Assembly (NCBI GenBank): GCA_963712825.1
Contig: CAVQJP010000013.1
Coordinates: 62,001-126,000 of the forward strand
Source: AP-15 sp963712825
GTDB lineage: Bacteria > Pseudomonadota > Alphaproteobacteria > ATCC43930 > CGMCC-115725
Direction of reading: 5' to 3'
DNA length: 64,000 nucleotides
Shown: positions 36,942 to 47,988 of the stretch, piece by piece
Layout of the letters: each line of letters starts with the position of its first letter
Numbering within the stretch: the stretch's first letter is position 1
The notes under the pieces: generated by a model
The model's database searches: none
Told to the model about the DNA's origin: nothing
Seen by the model: only the letters and a program-made list of their open reading frames with translations
Position numbers and translations under genes: made by a program

Positions 36942-38396
36942 TCAGACCCCGGCGAGGTTGAGGATGTCGACGATCGTGAATGTGCCGTTGATCTCGCTCG
37001 GCAGGGTCGGCTTCCAGTTCGGGTACATGCTGCGATAGGACAAGGCGTCGCCGTTCAGCACGCCGATAAAGGTCTCGGCGACGATGCGCGCGGCAGTGTC
37101 GCCGAGCCGGTCGCCGCGGTACTGGCTGAACAATTCGGCGAGCAGGTAGTACCAGAGATAAACGTCGCGCAACTGGTCGTCGCCAAGCGGGATCGCAGCC
37201 CCGCCGAGCTCGGCCGCGACGCCGCGCAGATCGGCCGGCCCCAATATTCGCGTTGTCCCGAGAACACGCGCCACGTCCTGGCCCGAGGGCAGCATCAGCG
37301 CCTCGCTGCGCTGCAGGTTGCGCGTCGCGAGCGAGCGCTGCGGTGCGGCGACAAAGGCGGGCAGCACCGAGTTCGGCAGGTCGAGCAGCAGGGTGTTGAT
37401 CTGCGGCTCGATGCGCTTGGCGCGTTGTGCCGGCCGCGCCGGATTGCGGTCGAAGAACCTGGAAAAATCGACGGCATAGGCGGGGGTGACCATGCCGCCG
37501 CGCAAATCGGTTCGCGGCGTCGTCGCGGCCCCCGGGTCGGTCGGGAACAGGTTGAGCGTGTAGGTGTCGTTCACGACATAGCTCGATCGGATCGTCGCAT
37601 GGCCGAAACGATAGGCGGCGACCGCGAACTCGACCGGGATGTAGGGCTGGTACTCCCGCGCCGGCCGGAAGAACCGCGGCCCGTGCCGCAGCACGTCCTC
37701 GACGATGTCGACGCCGCAAATCAGCGGCAGGAACTCGTGGACGATCATCCACTGGTAGTGCCAGCGGAACAGCTGCTGGGCCGCCAGGAACACCGAGTTT
37801 TCGAGGTCTTCGGTCGTCGTGTTTGTTTTGGCGGGGGCGCCGAAAACGTCATCGAAGGTGCCGGCGGTCAGACCGTCGACGATCGCGTTGTGGCATTTGA
37901 CAAAGGCGTATTGCAGTTGCGCCACCAGCATATTTTCGTCGTTGCGCGGGTCGCCGATCAATGCAGTGCCTTGCGCCGAACGGGCGAGGTCGTGGTCTCC
38001 CACCAGCAATTTCGTGCCGGCCGAGCCGCTGTCGTAGAGCTGCGGGTTGACCACGGGTCCGGCGCCGTAAATGTTGTCGAGGTCGAATGCCGGGGTGCGA
38101 AAATTGCTCAGCGCCGCCGGGTCGGACTGGCGCTCGAGGCTCGAAGTTGGGTCGAAATCGAGATCATGATCGAGAAACTGGGCGAGGTAGGTGATGCCGG
38201 CGGGAAGGGCCGGGCTGTCGCGCGAGCCGTCCTCCAACCCGGCGTCCATGCAGCCGCCGGCAGCGCCCATCTGCGCGGCCAACGCAGCGCCGGTCGGCGC
38301 GCGGGCGTCGAGTTGCGGCAGCAGCCGCCCAAAGCGCCCTTCCGGTGCGTAAACGCCGAGCGGGACGGCGCTCCCGCGTGAGTTGAACCCATGCAT
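36942..38396 (-). CDS. animal-type (peroxinectin-like) heme peroxidase
   Basis: A 484-residue protein of the peroxidase-cyclooxygenase superfamily. The distal His lies in AQFLDHDLDFDPTS near residue 75, the central helix region contains FVKCHNAIVDGL, and the likely proximal His is in YRFGHATIRSSY. Bacterial members use peroxide to oxidise halides or phenols and may be secreted, but I see no classical signal peptide here. The start at 38396 precedes MHGFNSRG. The gene is convergent with the PEP-CTERM gene, with a palindromic terminator between. A role in surface or matrix chemistry is conceivable but unproven. Confidence 0.88.
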   Translation of the reverse strand: MHGFNSRGSAVPLGVYAPEGRFGRLLPQLDARAPTGAALAAQMGAAGGCMDAGLEDGSRDSPALPAGITYLAQFLDHDLDFDPTSSLERQSDPAALSNFRTPAFDLDNIYGAGPVVNPQLYDSGSAGTKLLVGDHDLARSAQGTALIGDPRNDENMLVAQLQYAFVKCHNAIVDGLTAGTFDDVFGAPAKTNTTTEDLENSVFLAAQQLFRWHYQWMIVHEFLPLICGVDIVEDVLRHGPRFFRPAREYQPYIPVEFAVAAYRFGHATIRSSYVVNDTYTLNLFPTDPGAATTPRTDLRGGMVTPAYAVDFSRFFDRNPARPAQRAKRIEPQINTLLLDLPNSVLPAFVAAPQRSLATRNLQRSEALMLPSGQDVARVLGTTRILGPADLRGVAAELGGAAIPLGDDQLRDVYLWYYLLAELFSQYRGDRLGDTAARIVAETFIGVLNGDALSYRSMYPNWKPTLPSEINGTFTIVDILNLAGV

Positions 38397-38588
38397 GACA
38401 CATCTCCAGCCTGTGACCGGTTCGAGGGGACGCCCTTTACGTGCAAGAAACGCAAAGGCGCGAGCGAACAGTATCAGGCCGGCGCCGACGGCAGTGTTAA
38501 CCGGATCACAGGACGGTGTGGTTTTAGTACGGGTTAGCCGCCGTTAATTGATCCGGGTTTTCGCGGGGGCGACGAGGGGGCAGCGGCG

Positions 38589-38816
38589 TTAGACACGGCG
38601 CCGGCTGCTCCGCAGAATGAGGTGAATGACGACAGCCAGCGCGACCGCCGCCGCGGCATCGACGGCGACGGCATAAAGCACCAACGTGTCGAACTGGATT
38701 TTGACCACCCGCCAGGCGAGGTCGAAGGCAAGGACGGTCAGGGTCAAAAAGACGACGACCGCGATCACGCCCCAGGACAGCCGGCCGTCCTTCCAGATCG
38801 AACCCACCATGCTCAT
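38589..38816 (-). CDS. small two-helix membrane protein
   Basis: A 75-residue protein with two predicted transmembrane helices (WGVIAVVVFLTLTVLAFDLAW and VLYAVAVDAAAAVALAVVIH) and a basic C-terminus (RSSRRRV). Its ATG at 38816 overlaps the phosphatidylserine decarboxylase stop as ATGA, so it is translationally coupled to that gene. I recognise no family. It may assist or regulate phospholipid synthesis at the membrane, which is inferred only from the coupling. Confidence 0.75.
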   Translation of the reverse strand: MSMVGSIWKDGRLSWGVIAVVVFLTLTVLAFDLAWRVVKIQFDTLVLYAVAVDAAAAVALAVVIHLILRSSRRRV

Positions 38817-39520
38817 TCGCCGCCCGCGCCGGTGTAGACGATTGTTTGCCCGCCGGTGACGTGCTGTCCCGACTTCACCAAAAAATTAATGTTTCCCGGC
38901 ATTTCGAGGACGGTCGTGCTGCCGAGCATGATGCGGCCGATGCGCTCGCCCTTCTTTACGGTCTCGCCGCGGTACACCCAGACCTTGAGCCGACTGGCCC
39001 AATAGCTGGTGATCATCCGGACCTTAAGGTCGCCATAAGCCGAATTGAAAGACATGATCTTTTGCACCGGCGCATCTTTTCCCCGCTCGTAAATGTCTTC
39101 GACCTTTTGCGCTTCGGTCTCGGCGTCGCGGACGAGACGGACCCCCTCCTCTTCGATACCGGTGACAGTGCCGGCCGCCGGGGCGCGGATCACATGCACG
39201 TCCCAGAACGACATTTTGACGACGAGATAGCTCCGCCCGTCGCGATGCAGTATCTCGCCGATCACGCCGTCGGCCGGCGCCACCAAATTCGCCCCGGCCG
39301 GGATCGTGCGCTCAGGATCGCGCCCGAAATACTGCAGAAAGCTCGACGGGAAATCCTGGGTGTTGACCCAGCTCTCGACCTGTTGCGAGGGCCAGTGCAG
39401 CCGGGGCGGCAGAAACGAGCGGATCAATGGCGAGGGATAGGGGAAATTGGCGGCCAGCTCCACGAGGCTCCACAGGCAGAGCGCGACGATGCCGAGCTGA
39501 GCGATCAGCACCCGATTCAT
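38813..39520 (-). CDS. phosphatidylserine decarboxylase-like proenzyme
   Basis: A 235-residue Psd-family protein with an N-terminal transmembrane helix (LIAQLGIVALCLWSLVELA). A conserved VAPADGVIGEI segment and a KMSFWDVHVIRAPAAG block follow. The LGST motif (IMLGSTTVLE) is where these proenzymes cut themselves to form the pyruvoyl cofactor on Ser. The enzyme turns phosphatidylserine into phosphatidylethanolamine. The ATG at 39520 follows GGAGAGGGCAG. A pssA gene is not in the window. Given the short length, a specialised relative is possible. Confidence 0.88.
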   Translation of the reverse strand: MNRVLIAQLGIVALCLWSLVELAANFPYPSPLIRSFLPPRLHWPSQQVESWVNTQDFPSSFLQYFGRDPERTIPAGANLVAPADGVIGEILHRDGRSYLVVKMSFWDVHVIRAPAAGTVTGIEEEGVRLVRDAETEAQKVEDIYERGKDAPVQKIMSFNSAYGDLKVRMITSYWASRLKVWVYRGETVKKGERIGRIMLGSTTVLEMPGNINFLVKSGQHVTGGQTIVYTGAGGE

Positions 39521-39832
39521 CTGCCCTCTCCGGCCGGGTACGTTGGCGGGATGCCGTGAGCTCCGGCAGCGGCCCGGCGCGACCGAGCCGCACGTAGAAC
39601 TTGCGCGACAGGATGCGCCGATCCGGCACCGTTGCCAAGACAAGGGGCGGCGAGTTGGGCCAACCCGAACGGGATCTGCGGTCACCTCGCTGAACTAAGC
39701 GCCCGATTGACGACATCAAGTTTTGACCGGAGGGCGAAGGCGACATAGGTTCAAATCGTGCGCGAATCTCTGCAGGCCGGGCTCGGTCGACCCCGGATGG
39801 TTCTGCGCACTGACTAACGATCGGGGGAACGA
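39521..39832. other. 312-bp divergent intergenic region
   Basis: This gap lies between the divergent phosphatidylserine decarboxylase-like and SDR genes and must hold both promoters. I see no clear promoter pair, repeat or RNA. The only definite element is the GGGGGAA ribosome site before 39833. Confidence 0.5.
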
Positions 39833-40615
39833 ATGGAGCTGGGCTTGCGGGGGAAAAAGGCGCTGGTGACCGGGGCCTCGAAGGGGATCGGGCGGGCCTG
39901 CGCCGAGGCGTTGGCGGAGGAAGGCTGCGATGTCGTGCTGGTGTCGCGCACCGCCGCCGACCTCGAGGAGGCGAAGGCGGCGATTGCAGCCAAGCACAAT
40001 GTCGCGGTGCGGGTGTTCCCGCTCGACCTCAGCGACAGCCGCAATGTCGACAAGCTCGCCGCCGAATGCGCCGACACCGAAATCCTGGTCAACAATGCCG
40101 GCGCCATTCCGGGCGGCAGCATCGAGACGGTCGACGAAGCGCGGTGGCGCGAGGCCTGGGACCTCAAGGTGTTCGGCTACATCAACATGACCCGGCGGTT
40201 TTACGGGCTGATGCGCGAACGCAAGCACGGGGTCATCGTCAACATCCTGGGTGCGGCCGGCGAAAATCCGGATTTCGACTATATCGCGGGGTCGTCGGGC
40301 AACGCGTCGCTGATGGCGTTTACCCGCGCGATGGGCGGCACTTCGCCGCGCGACGGCATCCGCGTCGTCGGCATCAACCCCGGCCCGGTCCTGACCGAAC
40401 GGCTGGTCACCTTGACCCGCCATCGGGCACAGGTGCGGCTGGGCGACCCGGAGCGTTGGCAGGAGCTGATGCAGGGCCATGCCTTTGGCCGCGCCGCCAA
40501 GCCCGAGGAGATCGCCTGGATGGCGGCGTTTCTCGCTTCCGACAAATCCGCCTACACCACCGGCTCGATCATCACAATCGACGGCGGCGGTTCCAGCCGC
40601 CGCAGCGCGCTGTAA
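39833..40615 (+). CDS. SDR-family protein with atypical active site
   Basis: A 260-residue SDR with a normal nucleotide-binding half (TGASKGIG near residue 14, NNAG near 87). Its active-site region reads ILGAAGENPDFDYIAGSSGN: the Tyr is present but the Lys three residues later is replaced (YIAGS instead of YxxxK), and the usual catalytic Ser before it is not clear. Similar YIAGS variants occur in a distinct SDR subgroup, so this is probably a stable family trait and not decay. The start follows GGGGGAACG. The substrate is unknown, and activity may be altered or lost. Confidence 0.88.
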   Translation: MELGLRGKKALVTGASKGIGRACAEALAEEGCDVVLVSRTAADLEEAKAAIAAKHNVAVRVFPLDLSDSRNVDKLAAECADTEILVNNAGAIPGGSIETVDEARWREAWDLKVFGYINMTRRFYGLMRERKHGVIVNILGAAGENPDFDYIAGSSGNASLMAFTRAMGGTSPRDGIRVVGINPGPVLTERLVTLTRHRAQVRLGDPERWQELMQGHAFGRAAKPEEIAWMAAFLASDKSAYTTGSIITIDGGGSSRRSAL

Positions 40616-40857
40616 TCCGAGGCAGGCGCCAGATCACCTCTTGGATTGCAGGGGTCCGCCAGTGCGCTGCGCGGGGCGGTGCTAATCCTGCCGCCGCACG
40701 GGTGGACTGCGAAATACAATCCGTGCCACCTCAAATCTTAAGTCGGAATCGGCAAACGTAGCGAGTCTCTTTTTCCGGTTCCATTCGAAATCGCCATCGC
40801 CGTAGGGCGAGATCCATGGCCGGAAGACCGCCGGCATTCAAGTCATCGAGCCAAGCC

Positions 40858-41868
40858 CTACCCGGCTTTAAGCATCCGCGCGGCGTCGACGGCGGCGTAG
40901 GTAAGGATGCCGTCGGCGCCGGCGCGTTTGAAGGCGAGAAGGCTCTCCATCACGGCGCGGTCGCCGTCGAGCCAGCCGTTTTGGGCGGCGGCGTGCAGCA
41001 TCGCGTATTCGCCCGACACCTGATAGGCGTAGGTCGGGACCCGGAACGCCTCCTTGACCCGGCGGACGACGTCAAGATAGGGCATGCCGGGCTTGACCAT
41101 GACCATGTCGGCGCCCTCTTGCAGGTCGAGCGCCACCTCGCGCAGCGCCTCGTCGCCATTCGCCGGGTCCATCTGGTAGGTGCGCTTGTCGGCGCTGCCG
41201 AGGGCGGTCTTCGACCCGATCGCGTCGCGGAACGGCCCGTAAAAGGCCGAAGCGTATTTCGCGGCGTAGGACATGATCCGGACATGGGCGAAGCCGGCTT
41301 CGTCGAGTGCGGCGCGCACCGCACCAACCCGCCCGTCCATCATGTCCGACGGGGCGATGATGTCGCAACCGGCCTCGGCCTGCACCACCGCCTGCCGCTG
41401 CAGAATCGCGACGGTCTCGTCATTCTCGACATAGCCGTTGCGAATGACGCCGTCATGGCCGTGCGAGGTGAACGGGTCGAGCGCCACGTCGCACAGCACA
41501 CCGAGATCGGGCACCGCCTGCTTCAGCGCGGCGACGGCGCGGCAGACGAGATTGCCGGGGTTTGTCGCCTCGTTGCCCTGTTCGTCCTTCAGCGCCGGCG
41601 GCACCGCCGGGAACACCGCGATCGTCGGGATGCCGAGCGCGCACGCCTCGCCGGCGGCGTCGACCAAGGCCGGGATCGGCAGGCGAAAAACGCCAGGCAT
41701 CGAGGCAATCCGCTCCTTGTGGCCGTCGTCGTGGACAAAGACCGGCCAGATCAAATCGCCCGAGGTCAACACGTGCTCGGCGACGAGCTTGCGCGACCAC
41801 GCGTCGCGCCGGTTGCGGCGCAGCCTGAGGCGCGGATAGGGGGCGAGCGGCGGCAAAAACTCGGTCAC
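40858..41868 (-). CDS. hemB: delta-aminolevulinic acid dehydratase (porphobilinogen synthase)
   Basis: A 336-residue HemB, which condenses two 5-aminolevulinate molecules to porphobilinogen in heme and corrin synthesis. The Schiff-base lysines are in MSYAAKYASAFYGP and VMVKPGMPYLD. The metal-binding stretch reads LCDVALDPFTSHGHDG, with Asp in place of the Cys cluster, the Mg-dependent, zinc-free type common in alphaproteobacteria. The start is GTG at 41868. It stands alone, convergent with the SDR upstream and divergent from the CoA ligase. Confidence 0.97.
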   Translation of the reverse strand: MTEFLPPLAPYPRLRLRRNRRDAWSRKLVAEHVLTSGDLIWPVFVHDDGHKERIASMPGVFRLPIPALVDAAGEACALGIPTIAVFPAVPPALKDEQGNEATNPGNLVCRAVAALKQAVPDLGVLCDVALDPFTSHGHDGVIRNGYVENDETVAILQRQAVVQAEAGCDIIAPSDMMDGRVGAVRAALDEAGFAHVRIMSYAAKYASAFYGPFRDAIGSKTALGSADKRTYQMDPANGDEALREVALDLQEGADMVMVKPGMPYLDVVRRVKEAFRVPTYAYQVSGEYAMLHAAAQNGWLDGDRAVMESLLAFKRAGADGILTYAAVDAARMLKAG

Positions 41869-42279
41869 GGGAAGACCCCCGGCAAAAGCGGCAGCGAACG
41901 TGCGAGCCGCCGGAAAATAGGCGCGCGCGCCAGGTCTGGCAACGAGCCGGCGCCACGATCACAGCGCCAAAAACCGTCTGGCGCGGCACGTCGCGCCCCG
42001 GCGGCCCTGGGCAGGGTTGGCGAAGCTTTCCCGCCGAGGCCGCGATCGTTATAGCTGACCTTCGAGAAGTATAGCCGCGCCGGCTCGCGGCCGCATTTCG
42101 GTGGCGACCGATGCCGAATATGTTTGGCGAGTGGAGCGATGGTCTCGGGCACCTCGTCCATCTGCTGGCAGCTTTTCTGCTGGCGCGGCCGATCGGCTGG
42201 AACCGGGCGCGCGCCGAGCGTGGCACCCGGGTCACGGCGCCGGTTCTGAACGGCGGGCAGGACGAGGGGGAGGATTAGC
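41869..42279. other. 411-bp divergent region before the CoA ligase
   Basis: The gap lies between hemB and the CoA ligase-like gene and should carry both promoters. I see no repeat or RNA. A frame continuous with the ligase opens upstream to 42101 but has no family similarity. Confidence 0.5.
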
Positions 42280-43834
<1,555 letters not shown>

Positions 43835-43858
43835 TCGCCAGCCGCGCCGGAGTGGGCG

Positions 43859-45185
43859 TCAGTTGGGTCCGGCGGCTTGGACCGGCTGGGTCAAAAACGG
43901 AGTGGTTGTGACATTCGCGCCGGAAACCGTCGCGCAACCGCGGGCACCGGGACCGCCGGCGCAGCCCCACCAATTCTGTGTCGCGTCGACAGGACCGGCG
44001 CCAAGATTGGCGACTCCCGTTGTACCGCGTCCCACCAGATTGTTCAGATGAGCGATGACAATGCCGCCTGCGGCATTGTCGACCGCGATGTCGATCAACT
44101 CTTTCTCGATTTGGTTGAGCGTGATCAGCGTGCCGGTGACCGTCGTCGTTCCCAGCAGGCTGATGCCGGTCGGAACGGAGGTAACGCCGGAATCAGGGCC
44201 GTTCCCGGCGATGTAATTTCCCGTAATCACATTGTTCGCGAGCTTGATCGTCGGGACGGGCGCGTGATTGTGCATGGCGACGCCGCCATCGCCATTCTTC
44301 GTCAAGCTGTTGCCGACCACGACATTGCCGTAGGTCAGGTTGCCGGGCCCCGGCGCAAACATGCCGACCCCCGCCCCCGAGCCGGGAGGTTGGGTGCCAT
44401 TGGCGGTTGATTCGTTCTTGGCGATCGTGTTGTCAAAAACGCCCCACGGCGTGGACGGCCCGGTTATCGCCGCCGGGGCATGCGAGGCCATCGTAATGCC
44501 GCAGTCGTAAATATTATCGCGCACCTCGTTTTCCTGGACCACATTTACATCCGTTGGGCCGGTGTCGTCGCTGAGCAAAATACCGCCGGCGTTGTTGTCC
44601 ACAGTATTACTGACGACCGTCGAATGATCGGTGCCGAGCAGGTGGACGCCCTCGCCGCAATCATCCCCCTCATTGGTTTCGAAATCCGGAATGACCCGGG
44701 CAGTTCCCGGTTCCGACCGCGAGCGCGCGATCATTCCCGGTGACGCGGTTGCCCCACAATGTGACATTGGAGGCGTTGGCGGCGAGAATGCCCTCGAAAT
44801 TGGCGTCTTGAACGGTAAAGCCGGTGACGGTGACCCCGATCAGCGTGTTGTTGCCGGGGGTGATGGTGCCGCTGCCGGCGCCGCCGTCGATAAAGATGCC
44901 ATTCGCAAGACCTTTGGCGTCGATCGTCGTCCACCTTGCTCCGGCGCCGATCAGCGACACGGATTTAAGGATGTGGACGTCCTCGGCATAGCGGCCCGGT
45001 GCGACCTGGATCGTGTCGCCGGAGGCTGCGGCGGCGACAGCGGCGCCGATCGTCGCAAAGCAGCCCGATCTGGGGCTCTGATTGACGCACAGAGTGGCCG
45101 CCGAAGCTCGATCGCCGATCAGCAGAAGAAAGACAACTGTCGCGAAGGCAAGCCATTTCAAAGATGCTACACTTGTCACGTTCAT
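43859..45185 (-). pseudogene. exported right-handed beta-helix repeat protein, frameshifted
   Basis: The first frame (45185 to 44670) encodes a signal peptide (WLAFATVVFLLLIGDRASA) and a Pectate-lyase-3/NosD-like opening: GDTIQVAPGRYAEDV, SLIGAGARWTTIDAKG, then beta-helix rungs. The rest of the solenoid, ending QNWWGCAGGPGARGC, is in another frame (to 43859). The switch is at the CCCGGG at 44695-44700; removing one G joins TGNCPVIPDFETNEG into one protein of about 440 residues. No catalytic residues are recognisable, so it would be a surface or binding protein if intact. Confidence 0.78.
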
Positions 45186-45325
45186 GCGCCACCTTTAGTC
45201 AACCATCTGAAGGAAACATTGAATAATATTTGCACGTGCTGAGCGGGACCGCAAGACCTCGCTGATCGCCGCGGTGTCATCAAGAGATCGGACCGATCCG
45301 GTTGGGCTGCGGACCCGGTATCGGG

Positions 45326-45976
45326 TCAGGCTTGCCCGGCCGCGGGATTGCCGATTCCGGCGGCAAGGTCGAGGAGCGGCAAGAGCATCTCCGGCTCCTG
45401 CGCCCCCGAAATCGCATAGCCGCGTTCGATGACAAAACACGGGACGGCATGGATGCCGAGCCGCCGGGCCCGGCGGTCTTCGGCGAGGATTTCCACGGTC
45501 CCGGCCTCGCTCTCCAGATAGGCTGCGGCGAGGCCGCGGTCGATACCGCCGCGCTCGGCGATGATTGCCAGCGCGCCGATGTCGCCGATGTCGATGCCCT
45601 GGGTGAAATATGCGCGAAACAGCGCCTCGGCGAGCGCGTCGCCTCGTCCTGCCGCAGCGGCGAGACGGATCAGCCGATGAGCGCGCAAGGTATTGGGGGT
45701 GCGCCGGATGCGCTCGAAGGCAAAGTCGATGCCTTCCGCACGCCCGGTCGCGGCAATCGCGGTCTCGCTGCGCACGGCCTGGCGCATGTCACCGAATTTC
45801 GCCGCGAGAAAGAAATCGCGCGGGATGCCGCCGCCCGGCAGATCCGGGTTCAGCTGAAAGGCGCGCCACGACCAGGTCGCGACAATGTCCGGGCGCAATG
45901 CCAAGGCGCGCTCGAGCCGGCGCTTGCCGATAAAGCACCACGGACAGGCGACGTCGGCGACGATGTCGATGTGCAT
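45326..45976 (-). CDS. DsbA-family oxidoreductase, FrnE/2-hydroxychromene-2-carboxylate isomerase-like
   Basis: A 216-residue thioredoxin-fold protein with a CPWC motif (Cys-11 to Cys-14, ADVACPWCFIGKRRLE). A helical insertion contains RTPNTLRAHRLIRLAAAAG, and the cis-Pro segment is GIHAVPCFVI. It lacks a signal peptide, so it is cytoplasmic like FrnE. FrnE proteins are disulfide isomerases or polyketide-tailoring relatives. It is convergent with nothing close and stands between the beta-helix gene and the PEP-CTERM/tail-collar block. Specific role unknown. Confidence 0.9.
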   Translation of the reverse strand: MHIDIVADVACPWCFIGKRRLERALALRPDIVATWSWRAFQLNPDLPGGGIPRDFFLAAKFGDMRQAVRSETAIAATGRAEGIDFAFERIRRTPNTLRAHRLIRLAAAAGRGDALAEALFRAYFTQGIDIGDIGALAIIAERGGIDRGLAAAYLESEAGTVEILAEDRRARRLGIHAVPCFVIERGYAISGAQEPEMLLPLLDLAAGIGNPAAGQA

Positions 45977-46228
45977 GGCGTCCTCTCGGCCCCGGCACTC
46001 ACGGCCCCGCGACTATCCTAGCGGCGTCGCTGGCATCCAAGAAGGTAGTTCCGGACCAACGACGAAGAACGGAATTGACCGCCTCCGTTTTCGCCTGATA
46101 ATAATACTGAGGACATAAATCAGCTACTTTGCGGCTCTGCAACCACCCGAGAGCGGGTGCACCTCATCGGAAGCGGACAGACCGTCAGTCGATTGCGGCG
46201 GTGACGCGCCAACAGGGAAGGACGAGAG

Positions 46229-46864
46229 ATGCGCCTAGCGGCATTTGTCGGTTTGGCCGGGGGCTTGTTGTTGATGCAAGCTAGTCCGCCGGCACAGGCC
46301 GGCCTGATCGGCGACGGGACGAATACGGTCGCCGCGCTGTTTTTCCTCGGGACAGCCGTTCCCAGCCCGCCCTATACAAATCCGCCCCCCACGGAAATTG
46401 AGGGTACTGGACCGGAACTGATCCCCGCCCATTTTCCCATAGGCGTGGACGACGAGTCGACGATCGACGTCGGCGACACGACAATCACGATCACCAACGA
46501 AGCGTCGTTGCCGTTTTGCAGCGGGTCGTTGCCTTGCGCCGACACCTTCACCGGCTTCGCGTTCACATTTTCCGCGGGCGTCGACATCACCGGTGTCAGC
46601 ATCGACCCGGCCAGCGCCGCGGACTTTCGCCCAGCCGGCGTTAGTCCTCTCGAGTTACTGACGCCGACCGACATCATCGTCAACCTCGTCGGCGAAAACC
46701 CGGCCGTCGGCCACCAGCTTATCCTGGACGTGACCACCGCCGTCACGCCGCCTCCATCGGTGCCGGAGCCGGCCACCGTGACGCTGCTTGCCGTCGGCCT
46801 TGGCGCCATGCTGATTCGACAGCGCAAAGGGCGGCTGGTGAACCCGAGCGGAACTTCTTCGTGA
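46229..46864 (+). CDS. PEP-CTERM sorting-domain protein
   Basis: A 211-residue exported protein with a signal peptide (RLAAFVGLAGGLLLMQASPPAQA), a beta-rich domain with two conserved Cys (PFCSGSLPCADT) and a PEP-CTERM tail (VPEPATVTLLAVGLGAML, then RQRKGR). Exosortase should process the tail and release or attach the protein at the surface. The start follows AGGGAAGGACGAG. It ends only 13 bp before the first of three tail-collar genes on the same strand, so the four are probably one transcript. I see no sigma-54 site like that of the other PEP-CTERM gene. Confidence 0.88.
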   Translation: MRLAAFVGLAGGLLLMQASPPAQAGLIGDGTNTVAALFFLGTAVPSPPYTNPPPTEIEGTGPELIPAHFPIGVDDESTIDVGDTTITITNEASLPFCSGSLPCADTFTGFAFTFSAGVDITGVSIDPASAADFRPAGVSPLELLTPTDIIVNLVGENPAVGHQLILDVTTAVTPPPSVPEPATVTLLAVGLGAMLIRQRKGRLVNPSGTSS

Positions 46865-46877
46865 TAACGGCCAAGCC

Positions 46878-47396
46878 ATGAGCCAGGCATTTTTGGGGAC
46901 GATCAGGCTCGTCGGGTTCAATTTCGCGCCGGTCGGCTGGGCGCTGTGCCAGGGTCAGACGCTGCCGATCTCGCAAAACACTGCGCTGTTTGCGCTGCTC
47001 GGCACTTTTTTCGGCGGCGACGGGCAGCAGACCTTCAATCTTCCCGATCTGCGCGGCCGGGTGGCGGTCGGGCAGGGCCAGGGCCCCGGTCTTGGCAGCT
47101 ATGACCAGGGACAGACGGGTGGCACGGAGACGGTTGCCCTGACCACCGCCCAGGCGCCCACGCACAGCCATACGATGATGGCGGCGGCCAATGTCACGTC
47201 ACCCAATCCGGGACCGAGCCTCGCCCTCGGGACGCCGGCTACGGCGGTCAAGTTCTATGGCGCAAACGCGCCGACCGGGTTGGCGCCAAGGGCGATCGGG
47301 AGTTTCGGTTCGAGCAGTCCTCACGACAACCGCCAACCCTATCTGGGGCTGAACTATATTATCGCGCTGACCGGCATCTTTCCGTCGCGAAGCTGA
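46878..47396 (+). CDS. phage-tail-collar domain protein (Mdp-like), copy 1
   Basis: A 172-residue protein with the tail-collar/microcystin-dependent-protein signature: FNFAPVGWALCQGQTLPI, ALFALLGTFFGGDG and FNLPDLRGRVAVG. A variable middle holds THSHTM, and the end is NYIIALTGIFPSRS. There is no signal peptide. The domain is a trimeric beta fold in phage tail fibres, but no phage structural genes are near, so this belongs to the bacterial stand-alone type. It begins 13 bp after the PEP-CTERM gene and 17 bp before copy 2. Function is unknown. Confidence 0.9.
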   Translation: MSQAFLGTIRLVGFNFAPVGWALCQGQTLPISQNTALFALLGTFFGGDGQQTFNLPDLRGRVAVGQGQGPGLGSYDQGQTGGTETVALTTAQAPTHSHTMMAAANVTSPNPGPSLALGTPATAVKFYGANAPTGLAPRAIGSFGSSSPHDNRQPYLGLNYIIALTGIFPSRS

Positions 47397-47413
47397 TCGA
47401 AAGCTCGGGCCAG

Positions 47414-47956
47414 ATGGACCCTTTTCTCGGACAGATAAGCATTTTTGGCTGCAATTTCGCGCCGCAGGGATGGGCGCTGTGCCAGGGGCAATTGCTGGCG
47501 ATCTCACAAAGCACGGCGCTGTTCTCGCTGCTCGGCGTCAATTTCGGCGGCAACGGCGTGAACAACTTTGCGCTGCCTGATTTGCGCAGCCGCGCACCTG
47601 TCGGGTGGGGCCAGGGGCCGGGGCTGTCAAATTATGCTATCGGCGAAGCCGGCGGCGCCGAAACCGCCGTGATAAATGCGGCCTCATACCCGGCGCATTC
47701 GCATACGCTCTTTGCGGCGGCCAGTGCGGCCACCAGCAATGCGCCAGGCGGCCTGATCGAAGCCGAAGGGCAAACCGGCGGCAGAGGCGGCACGATAAAC
47801 CTGGCGCTTTACAGCGCCTCCGGGACGGCGGTGACACTCGCGCCAGCGGCCTTGACGGCGGCGGCCGGGGGCGGCCAGCCGCACAACAATATCGAGCCCT
47901 ATCTCGCCCTGAATTTCTGCATCGCCCTTCAAGGCATTTTCCCGTCACGAAGCTGA
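47414..47956 (+). CDS. phage-tail-collar domain protein (Mdp-like), copy 2
   Basis: A 180-residue paralog of copy 1 with CNFAPQGWALCQGQLLAI, FSLLGVNFGGNG and FALPDLRSRAPVG. It ends NFCIALQGIFPSRS. The Asp-Leu-Arg core and the terminal IFPSRS are kept, while the middle third (residues about 90-140) is freely diverged and Gly/Ala/Asn-rich, as in adhesive or tip segments. Spacing to copies 1 and 3 is 17 and 32 bp. The three copies are clearly from old duplications because they differ throughout. Confidence 0.9.
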   Translation: MDPFLGQISIFGCNFAPQGWALCQGQLLAISQSTALFSLLGVNFGGNGVNNFALPDLRSRAPVGWGQGPGLSNYAIGEAGGAETAVINAASYPAHSHTLFAAASAATSNAPGGLIEAEGQTGGRGGTINLALYSASGTAVTLAPAALTAAAGGGQPHNNIEPYLALNFCIALQGIFPSRS

Positions 47957-47988
47957 GACGGCTACCCCATCAAGGAGCGGTCGGCGAG

